DNA of 64,000 bases from Ceratotherium simum simum (Eukaryota > Chordata > Mammalia > Perissodactyla > Rhinocerotidae): NCBI RefSeq assembly GCF_000283155.1, contig NW_004454265.1, positions 1,509,365-1,573,364 of the forward strand. Reading direction: 5' to 3'. The notes beneath the pieces are model-generated. The model saw nothing but the letters and a program-made list of their open reading frames with translations. It had not been told where the DNA came from and did not search any database. Made by a program: the position numbers and the translations under genes. Of this stretch, positions 11,368-22,125 are shown one piece after another; the stretch's first letter is position 1; every line of letters starts with the position of its first letter.

Positions 11368-11700
11368 TTTTTTTTTTTAGAAGGAGTATTGAATTTTTTG
11401 TGTGTGTGTGTGAGGAAGATCAGCCCTGAGCTAACATCCGTGCTAATCCTCCTCTTTTTGCTGAGGAAGACCGGCTCTGAGCTAACAACTATTGCCAATC
11501 CTCCTCCTTTTTTTCCTTTTTCTCCCCAAAGCCCCAGTAGATAGTTGTATGTCATAGTCGCACATCCTTCTAGTTGCTGTATGTGGGACGTGGCCTCAGC
11601 ATGGCCGGACAAGCGGTGCGTCGGTGCGCGCCTGGGATCTGAACCCGGGCCGCCAGTAGCAGAGCGCGTGCACTCAACCACTAAGCCATGGGGCTGGCCC
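11368..11700 (-). mobile_element. ERE SINE, minus strand, with extra 3' tail
   Basis: A full-length reversed ERE of the 'gtagatagttgtatgtcata' form. The near-perfect TSD is tacctcaaatatttt (11353-11367) versus tacttcaaatatttt (11701-11715). Between the SINE's own (ac)n/A tail and the terminal poly(A) lies a short non-ERE piece, read on plus as agaaggagtattgaat (about 11380-11395). This suggests 3' read-through transduction. Confidence 0.95.
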
Positions 11701-11944
11701 TACTTCAAATATTTTAATTGGTCTCGGAGATGGGAAGTCTCAGGGTGTGAGCCTTTCTGTTTTCCATGGCGCATAGGGTGCAATAATAGTTAAGAGTGTG
11801 AAATATTGCAAATAATGACGTTTAGGTTAACAGATCCAGGACAAGAGTAAAGAAAGAAAGCCAAAAAGGAAACATTCTGGCTGAAACTACTTCTTGCCGA
11901 CCATTTGAGAAATATGTTTTCAAAAGAAACACTTACCATCTCTA

Positions 11945-12075
11945 GATCAGAAGCTCTGTGAGGGTAATATGGATTCTATCTTGTTCATTGTTGTATTTCC
12001 TGTGACTCCTAGAAAGTGCCTGACACATGATGGGTGATCAGTACACATCTGTTGAATAAGGGAATAAAAAAAATT
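11945..12075 (+). mobile_element. L2 3' end
   Basis: The terminal part of an L2: 'agaagctctgtgagggtaat', 'cttgttcattgttgtatttc', and 'acacatctgttgaataaggg' match the L2 3'UTR order (turnover phrase, 'cttgttcattgttgtat', terminal 'tgttgaa'). Confidence 0.8.
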
Positions 12076-12164
12076 AAATAAATGAACTAACTTTATTACT
12101 GAGAAATGTTTAGAGAAAACATAAGAAAGTGAGAATTGGTAGTGAGATAAACCAGATGATTTAC

Positions 12165-12740
12165 TAGTTCATATACGTATTCACTCAACGGTTGTCTATT
12201 GAGCTCCTGTGATATGCCTGTCCTGCTGTGCACTGATGATAGAAAAGCTCACAGTCTGAAGGAAGAGAAAGAGACACAAGCAATCAATCAAATACAAGGT
12301 GAAAAGTACAATGACTGAGGTTTGTTAAACATTCAGTGAGAATATAGATGAGAAAACTGTTAATTCTGCCTAAGGAGAGAGGTCAGGGAACGTTTTCCAG
12401 AAAAGGTGATGCTTGATTTGGGGTAGATGGATGAGAAGTTAGGTAATTTGGAGGACCATCAGAAGAATATTATTATAGGTAAAAGAAAGAACACCAGCAA
12501 AGGCCCAAAAGCATGAGAAAACATTGTGAGTTATGATACTGATTGACAAGAGCACATATGAGGTGGAGAATTGGTGCAGAAACACAGGCATGAACCAGAA
12601 TGTAAAGGATATCATAGGCTATGCTGCTTCATGCAGCCAGATCTGTGGGCAGTGGAGAGTCTTTGAAGGTTTTTAGGCAAGAAAGATATGCATGAACTGA
12701 GTTTTTAAACTGTACTTTCCAATTGTGGAAGACTGACTCA
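12165..12740 (-). mobile_element. L2 LINE fragment, minus strand
   Basis: A long diverged L2 in reverse, read on plus as: 'actcaacggttgtctattga', 'gaaaagctcacagtctgaag', 'ggtcagggaacgttttccag', 'acaccagcaaaggcccaaaa' and 'gtctttgaaggtttttaggc'. This is the normal order of the L2 3' UTR and ORF2 C-terminal part on the complement. It stands head to head with the L2 end at 11945-12075, so these are two separate insertions. Confidence 0.8.
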
Positions 12741-13164
12741 TAGCAGATCAATCTTTTTGTCAACAACAACTAGAAAAGATAGATTTAATATTTTTTTAAA
12801 AATTTACTTTGAACACATTGGAGAGTTACCAAATTACCTAGGACTTGAAGAACCAAGGTCTCAGAAAGAAGAGAAACTCATTGAGGTGAACATGATGTTC
12901 TACATTTCTTTTTCCTTCAAGGTACTCCCAGTTTATAAACTTCTTGAAGGGAGAGAAAAAAACAAATGTTAAAAGACACAGTAACTAAGCACAGTTTTCG
13001 CCAATCTTACAGGGTCGGAGAGACAAAAATTGGAGTTCCAAGGCAGTCAGGACTCAAGGGGTCAAGATTTCAGAGAGAAGGGAACTGCACAGAAGTGAAA
13101 ACGATAGTCTAAAATCCTATTTTATCAATGTTATTTGATGATTTGTAAGCTGTGTGGCAAATAA
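12741..13164. other. Unassigned sequence
   Basis: About 420 bp; AT-rich, with no recognisable repeat or gene. It may contain worn L1 sequence continuous with the next feature, but I cannot show that. Confidence 0.4.
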
Positions 13165-14525
13165 TTTTAAAAGCTGAGCATAATCATAGACCTAAATGTA
13201 AAACACAAAACTATAAAACTTTTAGAAGATAACAGAGGAGAAAATCTAGCTGACCTTGTGTTTGGCAATGATTTTTTAGATACAATACTAAAAGTATGAT
13301 TCATGAAAGAAAAAAATGATAAGCTGAATTTAATTAAAATTAAAAACTTTACTCTGTGAAAGACACTACTAAGAGGATGAAAAGACAAGCAGAGATTGGG
13401 AGAAAATATTTGCAAAACACATATTTGATAAATAATTGATATCCGAAATATACAAAGAACTCTTAAAACTCTACAATAAAAAACCAAACAACCCAATTAA
13501 AAAATGGGCAAATTATCTGCAGAGACACCTCACCACAGATGATATACAGATGGCAAATATGCACATGAAAAGATGCTCAATACCATATGTCTTTAGGGAA
13601 ATGCAAATTAGAACAACAATGAGATACCACTACACACCTATTAGAAGGGCAAAAATCCAAAACACTGACAACACCAAATGCTGGCCAGGACATGGAGTAA
13701 CAGGAATTCTCATCATTTAGTGCTGGTGGGAATGCAAAAATGGTTCAACCATTTTGAAAGACACTTTGGCAGTTTCTTGCAAAACTAAACGTACTCTTAC
13801 CATACAATCCAGCAATAGTGCTGGTTGGTATTTACCCAAAGATGTTGAGAACTTATGTCCACACACAAAAAAACTGTACACAAATGTCTATAGCAGTTTA
13901 TTCATAATTGCCAAAACTTGGAAGCAACCAAGATGTTCTTCAATAGTGAATGGATAAACAAACTGTGGTACATCCATACAATGGAATATTATCAAGCAAT
14001 AAAAAGAAATGAACTGTCAAGCCATGAAAAGACATGGAGGAACCTTAAATACATATTGCTAAGTGAAAGAAGCCTATCTGAAAAGGCTACATACTATGTG
14101 AGTCCAACTATATGATATTCTGGAAAAGGCAGAACTATGGAAACAGTAAAAAGATCAGTGCTTTTCAGGGACTTGGGGTGAGGGAAGGAGGAATGAATAA
14201 GTTGAGCATTTTTAGGGCAGTGAAACTATTCTGTAGGATACTATAATGGCAGCTATATGGCATTATACATCTGTCAAAAACCATAAAATGTACAACACAA
14301 AGAGTGAATGCTGATTTAAACTATGGATGTTAGTTAATAATAATGTGTCAAGATTGGCTCATCAATTGTAATGAATTTTCCCAACTAATGCAAGATGTTT
14401 CTAAAAGGGGATGCTGTATGTGAATGTGTGAGTGAGGGAGTATATAGGAACTCTCTGTATTTGCCACTCAATTTTTGTGTAAATCTAAAACTACTCTAAA
14501 AAATAAAGTCTATTTAAAAAAAAAT
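13165..14525 (+). mobile_element. L1M LINE, ORF2 3' end and 3'UTR
   Basis: A 5'-truncated L1 of a medium-old (L1MB/L1MC-like) type. ORF2 C-terminal landmarks are 'gacacctcaccacagatgat', 'gggaaatgcaaattagaaca', 'ggaatattatcaagcaataa' and 'gctaagtgaaagaagcctat'. The 3'UTR follows with 'gccactcaatttttgtgtaa', ending 'aaaaaataaagtctatttaa' plus A tail at 14525. Frames at 13436-13720, 13754-13957 and 13918-14115 are broken ORF2 pieces, not genes. Confidence 0.9.
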
Positions 14526-15010
14526 GAAGAGAAAGCAGCAGCAAAGAGGCCAAGTATCAATTGTCTTGTGGTGCTGGGGTTATAAAAATTGGAAGTGAAA
14601 GTCTGGTTAAGCAGAGACGGCCTGGCAAAAACCAGACTTTTGGTTGGAATCTTAGACGGATTAAACTTTAAGAATAAGGTGGAATCAGAAATAGGTTAGG
14701 ACTTATAAAGACTGAAACCCAGCCTCGAATCAGGTCACTCACTCAATGGATTAAAGTTATATGCTCCTACCTTGATGCATTCTAGAGGCTAAAGAAAATT
14801 CTCTGAAGGAAGATGACTTGATCCATAGCCTCTACAATTTATCATACCCAATGTCTGTAAATCAATCAATAATTACTTGGTATACCAAGGATAAAAACAA
14901 AAGGCAAAATAGAAAATAAAAACAAAACCATAGGTAATCTGGAGTTTAAAATAAGAGTGAAAAGAGATGACAAGATAGAGAATTTTATCAGAGATATGGA
15001 CTCTACTTTT

Positions 15011-15513
15011 ATTTTTTTTACTTTTTTTTGTGAGGAATATTAGCCCTGAGCTAACATCCAACGCCAATCCTCCTCTTTTTTTCCTTTCTGTGAGGAAGAT
15101 CAGCCCTGAGCTAACATCCGATGCCAATCCTCCTCCTTTTGCTGAGGAAAATTGGTGCTGGGCTAACATCCATGCCCATCTTCCTCTACTTTATACGGGA
15201 CACCACCACAGCATGGCTTGACAAGTGGTGCGTTGGTGCGTGCTAAGGATCCGAACCTGCGAACCCTTGGGCCCCAGGAGCAGAGCATGTGCACTTAACC
15301 ACTATGCCACCGGGCCAGCCCCAATCCAGTCCTCCTCTTTTTGCTGAGGAAGATTGGCCCTGGGCTAACATTTGTGCCCATCTTCCTCTACTTTATAAGG
15401 GACCCCACCACAGCATGGCTTGACAAGCGGTGCGTCAGTCCATGCCCGGGATCCAAACTCGGGCTGCTGAAGCAGAGCATGTGAACTTAACCACTACACC
15501 ACCAGGCCTGCCC
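15011..15513 (-). mobile_element. Nested pair: ERE inserted inside an ERE
   Basis: The outer reversed ERE occupies about 15017-15080 plus 15343-15513, with TSD tggactctacttttat (14998-15013) versus tggaatctacttttaa at its right end (15513-15528). The inner reversed ERE, about 15081-15320, sits inside it. The inner TSD derives from the outer SINE's own sequence: ccaatcctcctcttttt at 15064-15080, and a diverged copy, ccaatccagtcctcctcttt, at 15321-15340. Both carry the 'ctttatacggg/ctttataaggg' body form and normal heads (gggccagcccc, aggcctgcccc). Confidence 0.9.
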
Positions 15514-15765
15514 CTGGAATCTACTTTTAAAAGAATCAGATAGGCATTCTAGAACTTAAAACACAACTGAAGAGAAAATTAGTGACTTGAAATATAAGTT
15601 AGCAGAAAGTGTACAGCTTAAAGCAATTTAAAGGCTAGAAAATACAGAAAAGAGGAGGATACATATGAGTCTCTCTGAATATATCTAATATACATGTCAT
15701 TAAAGTCCAAGAAGAATAAGATAGAGAATATAAAGGAAAAGTAATATTTGAAAAGATAATAGCTG

Positions 15766-17792
15766 AGGGAAAGAATTCCATGCTAATAGACTGGAGGAAT
15801 TAATATTGTTAAAATGCTCATACTACCCAAAACAATCTACTGATTCAATGCAATCACTATCAAAATTCCAATGACATTTTTCACAGAAATAGAACAATCT
15901 TAAAACTTGTATGGAACCACATAAGACCCTGAATAGCCAAAGTAATCTTGAGAGAGAAGAACAAAGCTGGAGATATCACACTTCCTGATTTCAAACAACA
16001 TTACAAAGCTATAGTAATCAAAAGAGTATGACATTGCCATAAAAACTGACACATAGATCAGTGGAACAGAATAGAGAGGCCAGAAATAAACCCACACATA
16101 TATAGTCAATTAATTTATGGCAAGGGAGCCAAGAATATGGAAAAGAAAAGTCTCTTCAATAAATGGTGCTGGGAAAACTGCATGGCCACATGCAAAAGAT
16201 TGAAACTGGACCCCTATCTTATACCATACACACAAATCAACTCAAAATCGATCAAAGATTTGAATGTAAGACCCGAAACCATGAAACTCCTAGAAGAAAA
16301 TACAAGTGGTAAGCTCCTTGACATTGATCTTGGTGATGATTTTTTTAATTTGACACCAAAAACTAAGGCAACAAAATAAAAAATCAACAAGTGAGACTAC
16401 ATCAAACTAAAAAGCTTCCACACAGCAAAGGAAATCATCAAAAAAATGAAAAGGTAACCTATGGAATGTGAGAAAATATTTGCAAATCATATATCTGATA
16501 AGGGGTTAGTATCTAAAATACATAAATAACCCATACAACTCAATAGCAAAAAACCAAATGATCCAATTAAGAAATGGCAGAGGAACTGAATAGACAATTT
16601 TCCAAGGAAGACATATGAATGCCCAACAAGTATATGAAAAGGTGCTTAACATCACTAATCATCAGGGAAATGCAAATCAAACCACAATGAGATATCACTC
16701 ATACCTGATAGAATGGCTATCATCAAAAAGACAAGAGATAACAAGTGTTTGCAACGGCTATTGTGCACTGTTGGTGGGAATATAAATTGGTGCAGCTCCT
16801 ATGGAAAACGGTACGGAGGTTTCCCAAAAAATTAAAAATCGAACTACCGTGTGATCCAGCAATCCCACTTCTGGGTATATATCCAAAGGAAATGAAAACA
16901 GGATATCAAAGAGATATCTTCACTCCTATGTTCATTGCAGCATTATTCACAATAGCCAAGTTATGGAAACAACACAAGTGTCTGTCAGCGGATAAAGAAG
17001 CTAGGAATATTGGGGCCGGCTGGGTGGCATGGTGGTTAAGTGAGCGCACTCTGCTGTGGCGGCCCAGGGTTCACAAGTTCGGAACACTGGGCGCACACCG
17101 ACGCATCGCTTGTCAAGCCATGCTGTGGCAGCGTCCCATATAAAGTAGAGGAAGATGGGCACAGTTGTTAGCCTAGGGCCAGTCTTCCTCAGCAAAAAGA
17201 GGAGGATTGGCATCGGATGTTAGCTCAGGGCTAATCTTCCTCACACACAAAAAATTTTTTTTTAAAAAAAGCTAGGAATATTATTCAGCCATGAGAAAGA
17301 AGGAAATCCTGCCATTTGTGACAACATGGATAGACCTTGAGGGCATTAGGCTAAGTGAAATAAACCAGAGAGAGAAAGACATATACTGCATAATATCACT
17401 TATCTGTGAAATCTTTATTTTTTAAAAACAGTCACAATCATTGAAACACAGGGTAGAAAAGTGCTTGCCAGGTGCTCTGGGGTGGAGGAAATAGAGTTTG
17501 GTAAAAGGGTACAAACTTTCAGTTAAAAGATGAATAAGGCCTGAGGATCTAAGGTAAAACATGGTGAGTATAGTTCATAACACTGTGTTGTATAACTGAA
17601 ATTTGCTAAGAGAGTAGAACTTAAATGTTCCCACCAAAAGAAGAAAAGGATAAATATGTGAGGTGATGGATATGTTAACTAGGTGGGGGCAATCTTTTCA
17701 TACTGTAAATATATATCAAATCACCATGATGTACACATTAAATATCTTACAATTTCGTATGTCAATTATACCTCAATAAAGCTTAAATTTAA
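15766..17792 (+). mobile_element. L1MA-type LINE, 5'-truncated
   Basis: About 2.0 kb (1.77 kb without the ERE) of L1 ORF2 3' half and 3'UTR. ORF2 signposts are 'aatgcaatcactatcaaaat', 'ggtgctgggaaaactgcatg', 'gtgatccagcaatcccactt', and 'gctaagtgaaataaaccaga'. The 3' end is 'caccatgatgtacacattaa' then 'gtcaattatacctcaataaa', typical of L1MA. Flanks aaaagataatagctg (15751-15765) and aaaagataacggctg (17793-17807) match at 13 of 15 positions, an aged target duplication. The frames at 16137-16379 and 16745-17143 are broken ORF2. Confidence 0.85.
17012..17269 (+). mobile_element. ERE SINE inside the L1MA
   Basis: A complete plus-strand ERE ('cccatataaagtagaggaag' form) with a perfect 13-bp TSD agctaggaatatt at 16999-17011 and 17270-17282. 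The A box is tggcatggtgg and the B box is changed (ggttcacaagttcgg, with a small insertion). It is younger than its L1 host. Confidence 0.95.
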
Positions 17793-19207
17793 AAAAGATA
17801 ACGGCTGGGCATTTGCCAAAATGGACAAAACAAAAACAACCCCTCGTTAAAAAAAATACTATGAATTCCAAGCAGGATAACAATTTTAAAACCACACCTG
17901 AGGGCATCATAGAAAAACTGATGAAAAAAATGCAAAGAAGAAAATATTTAAAAGACACACACACACAACACATTGCCTTCAAAGGAACAAAAATAAGACC
18001 AATAGCTGACTTCTTAACAAAAACAATGGAAGCCAGAAAAAAATGCAATGTCTTCATTAAAGCAATGAAAGAAAATAAATGCAATCCTAGAATACTACAC
18101 TGAGCAAAAATATCTTTCAATAATAAAAGCCTTCCAGAAAATAGAGGAAGAGGGAATGATTTCACCTCATTTCATGAGGCCAATATTACATTAATAGAAA
18201 AACAAGACAATGCCATCGCAAGAAAAGAAAACAGACCAATATTGCTTATGCATATAGATGCTAGAATTCTACACGAAATATTAAGAAACTGAATACAATA
18301 TGTGAAAAGCAAAATACATCATGACTAAGGAGAATTTGCCCCAGGAATCCAAAATTGGTTTAACATTCAAAAACAAATCAGTATAATTCACCAGATTAAT
18401 GAAATAAAAAACAAAAATTATGTGAACATCTCAACAAATGCAGGGACAGAATTTAGCAAAATCCAAGAGCCATTACTTGTTAAATTCTCCAGACAGGAAA
18501 TTTCTCAAATTGTAAGACTGAAGGATTCCTCCCCAAATCAGGAGCAATATAAGGATGTTCACTCTCACCCCTTCTATTGTACTCGAGGTTCTGACTAGTT
18601 CAGTAAAATGAAAAAGAAATAAAAGGCTTCTAGAAAATAAAAGAAGAAGTAAAACCATCTTCATTCCCTTAAAACATGATAGACTACCTAGGAAATCTGA
18701 AAAAAATCTGTGAAAAAGCTACTAGACCTAACCTACCAAAAAACTACTAGAACTTATAAGTGAGTTTACCAATGTAGCAGGATACAAGGTCAATGAATAA
18801 AAATAAATTATATTTCTTTATACTAGCAACAAAAAATTAAAACATGAAATTTTAAGAACTCCATTTACAATAGCATGAAAATATGAAATGCTTATGGAAA
18901 AATTTTTAAAAATATGTGCAATAGCTGTATGCTGGAGACTACAAAACATTGCTGAGAGAAATTAAAGAAGACTTAAATAAATAGAAAGCTATACTGTATT
19001 CATAGAGCAGAAGATTCAATATTATTAAGATGTCAATTTTCCCAAAATTGATCTATAAATTCAATACTATCCTCCCTCCTCCCAAAAACCCTGGCAGGCC
19101 TTCCCCACCCCCACCCCTGCAGAAATTGTCAGGCAGATTCTATAGTTTACATAGAAATGGAAAGGGCTTAGAATAGACAAAACAAACTTGTTTTAAAAAG
19201 TTAAAGA

Positions 19208-19490
19208 GGGCCGCCCCGTGGCTTAGCGGTTAAGTGCACGCGCTCCAGTGCTGGCGGCCCGGGTTCGGATCCCGGGCGTGCACCAACGCACCGCTTCTCC
19301 AGCCATGCTGAGGCTGCATCCCACATACAGCAACTAGAAGGATGTGCAACTGTGACATACACATCTACTGGGGCTTTGGGGAAAATAAAAGGAGGAGGAT
19401 TGGCAATAGATATTGACTCAGAGCCAGTCTTCCTCAGCAAAAAGAGGAAGATTAGCATGGATGTTAGCTCAGGGTTTATCTTCCTCACAA
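19208..19490 (+). mobile_element. ERE SINE, plus strand
   Basis: A full-length ERE: head gggccgccccgtggcttagc (one G lost), A box tggcttagcgg, B box ggttcggatcc and the 'cacatacagcaactagaagg' body with two 'gttagctcag' type repeats. Both promoter boxes match the pol III consensus. The flanks are A-rich, so the target duplication is not certain (possible aaaaagttaaaga versus aaaaatttgaaga). Confidence 0.93.
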
Positions 19491-19721
19491 AAAATAAAAA
19501 ATAAATTAAAAATTTGAAGAACTTGCACTATCATATTTCAAGACTTACATAAAGCTACAGTAAAAAGACTGTGGTATTGGCATAAGGATATACATATAGA
19601 TATGGAACAGAATGGAAAGTCCAGAAGTAGACCCACGTATATATGTATGGTCAATTGATTTTCCACAAAAATGCCAGAGTAATTCAAAGGAGATATGATA
19701 GCTTTTGCAACAAATGATGTA

Positions 19722-19934
19722 CAGTCATGTGTTGCTTAACAATGGGGATACATTATGAGAAATGCATCGTTAGGAGGCAATTTTGTCATTGTGCAAACAT
19801 CATAGAGTGTACTTTCACAAACCAAGATAGTGTAGCCTACTACACACCTAGGCTATACGGTACTAATCTCACGGGACCACGGTCATATACGTGGTCTGTT
19901 ATTGACTGGAACGTCGTTATGCGGCACATGACTG
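19722..19934 (+). mobile_element. Tigger-like (TcMar) DNA transposon, 213 bp
   Basis: Terminal inverted repeats cagtcatgtgttgcttaaca (left) and cagtcatgtgccgcataacg (complement of the right end), with TA on each side (19720-19721 and 19935-19936) as expected for Tc1/mariner-type insertion. The body is a shortened copy of a common mammalian Tigger-derived family ('gcctactacacacctaggct'). It carries no transposase. It interrupts the L1 ORF2 region between 'ttttgcaacaaatgatg' and 'agcaattggatatatatg'. Confidence 0.85.
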
Positions 19935-21837
19935 TAGAGCAATTGGATATATATGTACAAAAATATAAGCTTTGACCCTTACTAAACATCATATATAAAA
20001 ATTAGCTTGAAATGCATAAAAAACCTATATGCAAGAACAAAAACTCATGGAAAAAAACAGGATGACATTTAATTCAAGTATGTTCTTGAATCAAAGGTCA
20101 GAGATTTCTTAAATAAGAAACAAAACTATAAACCATCCAGGAAAAATTAATAAACTGAACTTCATCAAAATTGAAATTTTTGCTCTTCAAATGACACTGT
20201 TAAGAAAATGCAAAGGCAGCTCAGACTGGGAAAATATATTTGCAAAACTTATCTCTGATGAAGAATTCATATGCAGAATACATTAAGAAAAACTCTTACA
20301 ATGTAATAACAGTAAGAGAAACAACCCAATTTTTTTAAATGGGCAAATGACTTGAACAGATACTTTAACCAAGAAGATATACAAATGGCAAATAAACATA
20401 TGAAAAGATTCTCAGCATCATTAGTCATCAGGGAAATCAATTTAAAGTCACAATGAGATGCCACTACATACTCAATAGAAGGGTTAAAATTTAAAAGACT
20501 GAGAATGCCAAATGTTAGCAAGGATGTAAAACAACTGGACCTCTATACACTGCTAGTGGGATAGCAAAGTTGTACAGCCATTTTGGAGAGCAGTTTGGCA
20601 GTTTGTTAGAAAGTTAAGCATAACACTTACCGTAGAACTCAGCAATCACACTCGTGTGTTTTTAACCCAAGAGGAATAAAAGTATATCTCCACTAAAATA
20701 AAAAAACTTGCATGTGACTGCTCATAGCAGTTTTATACATATTAGCCAAAAAACCAGAAGCAACCCAAATGCCCATCAGCTGGTAAATGGATAAATAAAT
20801 TACAGTATATTAAACAATAAAAATAAATGAGCCAGTGATGCACATGGCACAATTTTTTTTAAACTATTGATACATAATAACATAAAAAGGAGCAAACTAT
20901 TGATACACATAATAATGTGAGTGACTCTCAGAAGCATTATGCTAAGTGAAAGAAGCCAGATATTAAAGACTGTCTATTACATGATTCCATATACATGAAA
21001 TCCTAAAAAAGGCAAATTTAAGGGACAGAAAGCAGATCAATTGTTGCTAGGGAGTGGTGGTGTGGGGAGAGGATTGACTGCAAAAAGGCACAAGGGAAAT
21101 GGAAATGTTTTATACTGTGATCATGGAGCTGGTTACACAAATGCATATTTCTGTCAAATCTCATTAAATTATACACTTAAAACAGGTGAATTTTATTGCA
21201 CGTAAATATACCTCTGTAAACATTTTTGAAAAAAAAAAGGTGAAATAAAATTAAAAACAAACAAAAACTGAGATCATTTGTCACCACTACATCCCATATT
21301 AAAAGAAATATATAAAAGAAGTTCTTTAGACAATAGGAGAGTTCTTCAGAAAAAACGAATATGATACCATTTGGAAGCACAAAACATGGGATGGGTTAAC
21401 AGAGTTAAAGAGTTCTAAGGTCCTTTTATTTTTCAGGAAATATAAAAATACTGATTTGTATTAAAGTTTATAAGTTGAGGATACATGTTGTAATTTTAAG
21501 ATAACCACTCAAACGATAATAAAAGAATGTATAAACAACTAATCAACAAGGAAGAAAGAGAATAACAGAAATAGTGGATTAGTAAAAAGAAGATACAAAA
21601 GGAGAGAAAAAGGAACAGGAATAGACAAGACAAATAGAAAACAAATAGGGAGATAGCAGATTTAAATACGACTATCTCAGTAGTTACATCAGATGTAAAT
21701 GTACCAAATAGTCCAGTTAAAAGACAAATTTTTCAGACTGGATAAAAATTTAACTATATGTGAATTACAAATGATAGATATTAAATAGAAGGACAAAGAA
21801 AGATAGAAAACTCAAAGGATGAAAAACTCTATACCAG

Positions 21838-22125
21838 GTGCGATGGTTAATCTTATATGTCAACTTGACTGGACCACGGGGTGGCCAGACAAAACATTAT
21901 TTCTAGGTGTGTCTGTGAAGATGTTTCCGGATGAGATTAGCATTTGAACTGGTGGACTTGGTGGAGTAGATGGACCTCCTCAGTGTGGGTGGACATCATC
22001 CAACCCATTGAGGGTCTGAATAAGACAAAAGGTAGAGGAGGGAAGAATTTGCCCCTTTTTTCTGCCTCATTGATTGAGCTGGGACATCTCATCTCATCTT
22101 CTCTGGAGAACCCTGACCAAAACAT
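21838..22125 (+). mobile_element. Interspersed repeat, family unresolved
   Basis: About 288 bp matching a well-known mammalian repeat that starts 'gatggttaatcttatatgtc aacttgactgg' (split here) and ends 'ctggagaaccctgac'. Internal marks are 'aggtgtgtctgtgaagatgt', 'gatgagattagcatttgaac' and 'catcatccaacccattgagg'. I recognise the pattern but not its RepBase name. It lies exactly between two parts of the old L1, so it is an insertion. The overlapping 64-codon frames on both strands are chance. Confidence 0.65.

Larger units (their letters stand above)
18127..21230 (+). mobile_element. Second L1M inserted in the old L1
   Basis: A 5'-truncated L1 that starts in mid ORF2 ('aaaatagaggaagagggaat', 'acagaccaatattgcttatg') and runs through ORF2 to a 3'UTR with A tail ('gggagtggtggtgtggggag', 'gtgaattttattgcacgtaa', end 'catttttgaaaaaaaaaa'). 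The host L1 breaks at about 18126 ('gcaaaaatatctttcaataa') and resumes near 21239 ('ggtgaaataaaa'). This places a whole L1 inside another. It contains an ERE (19208-19490) and a Tigger-like element (19722-19934). No open ORF2. Confidence 0.8.

Noticed and set aside
15030..15340. Regularly spaced repeats (gagctaacatcc...) resembling a CRISPR-like array
   Set aside because: They are the internal duplicated tail segments of ERE SINEs, with irregular spacing, in a mammalian context.
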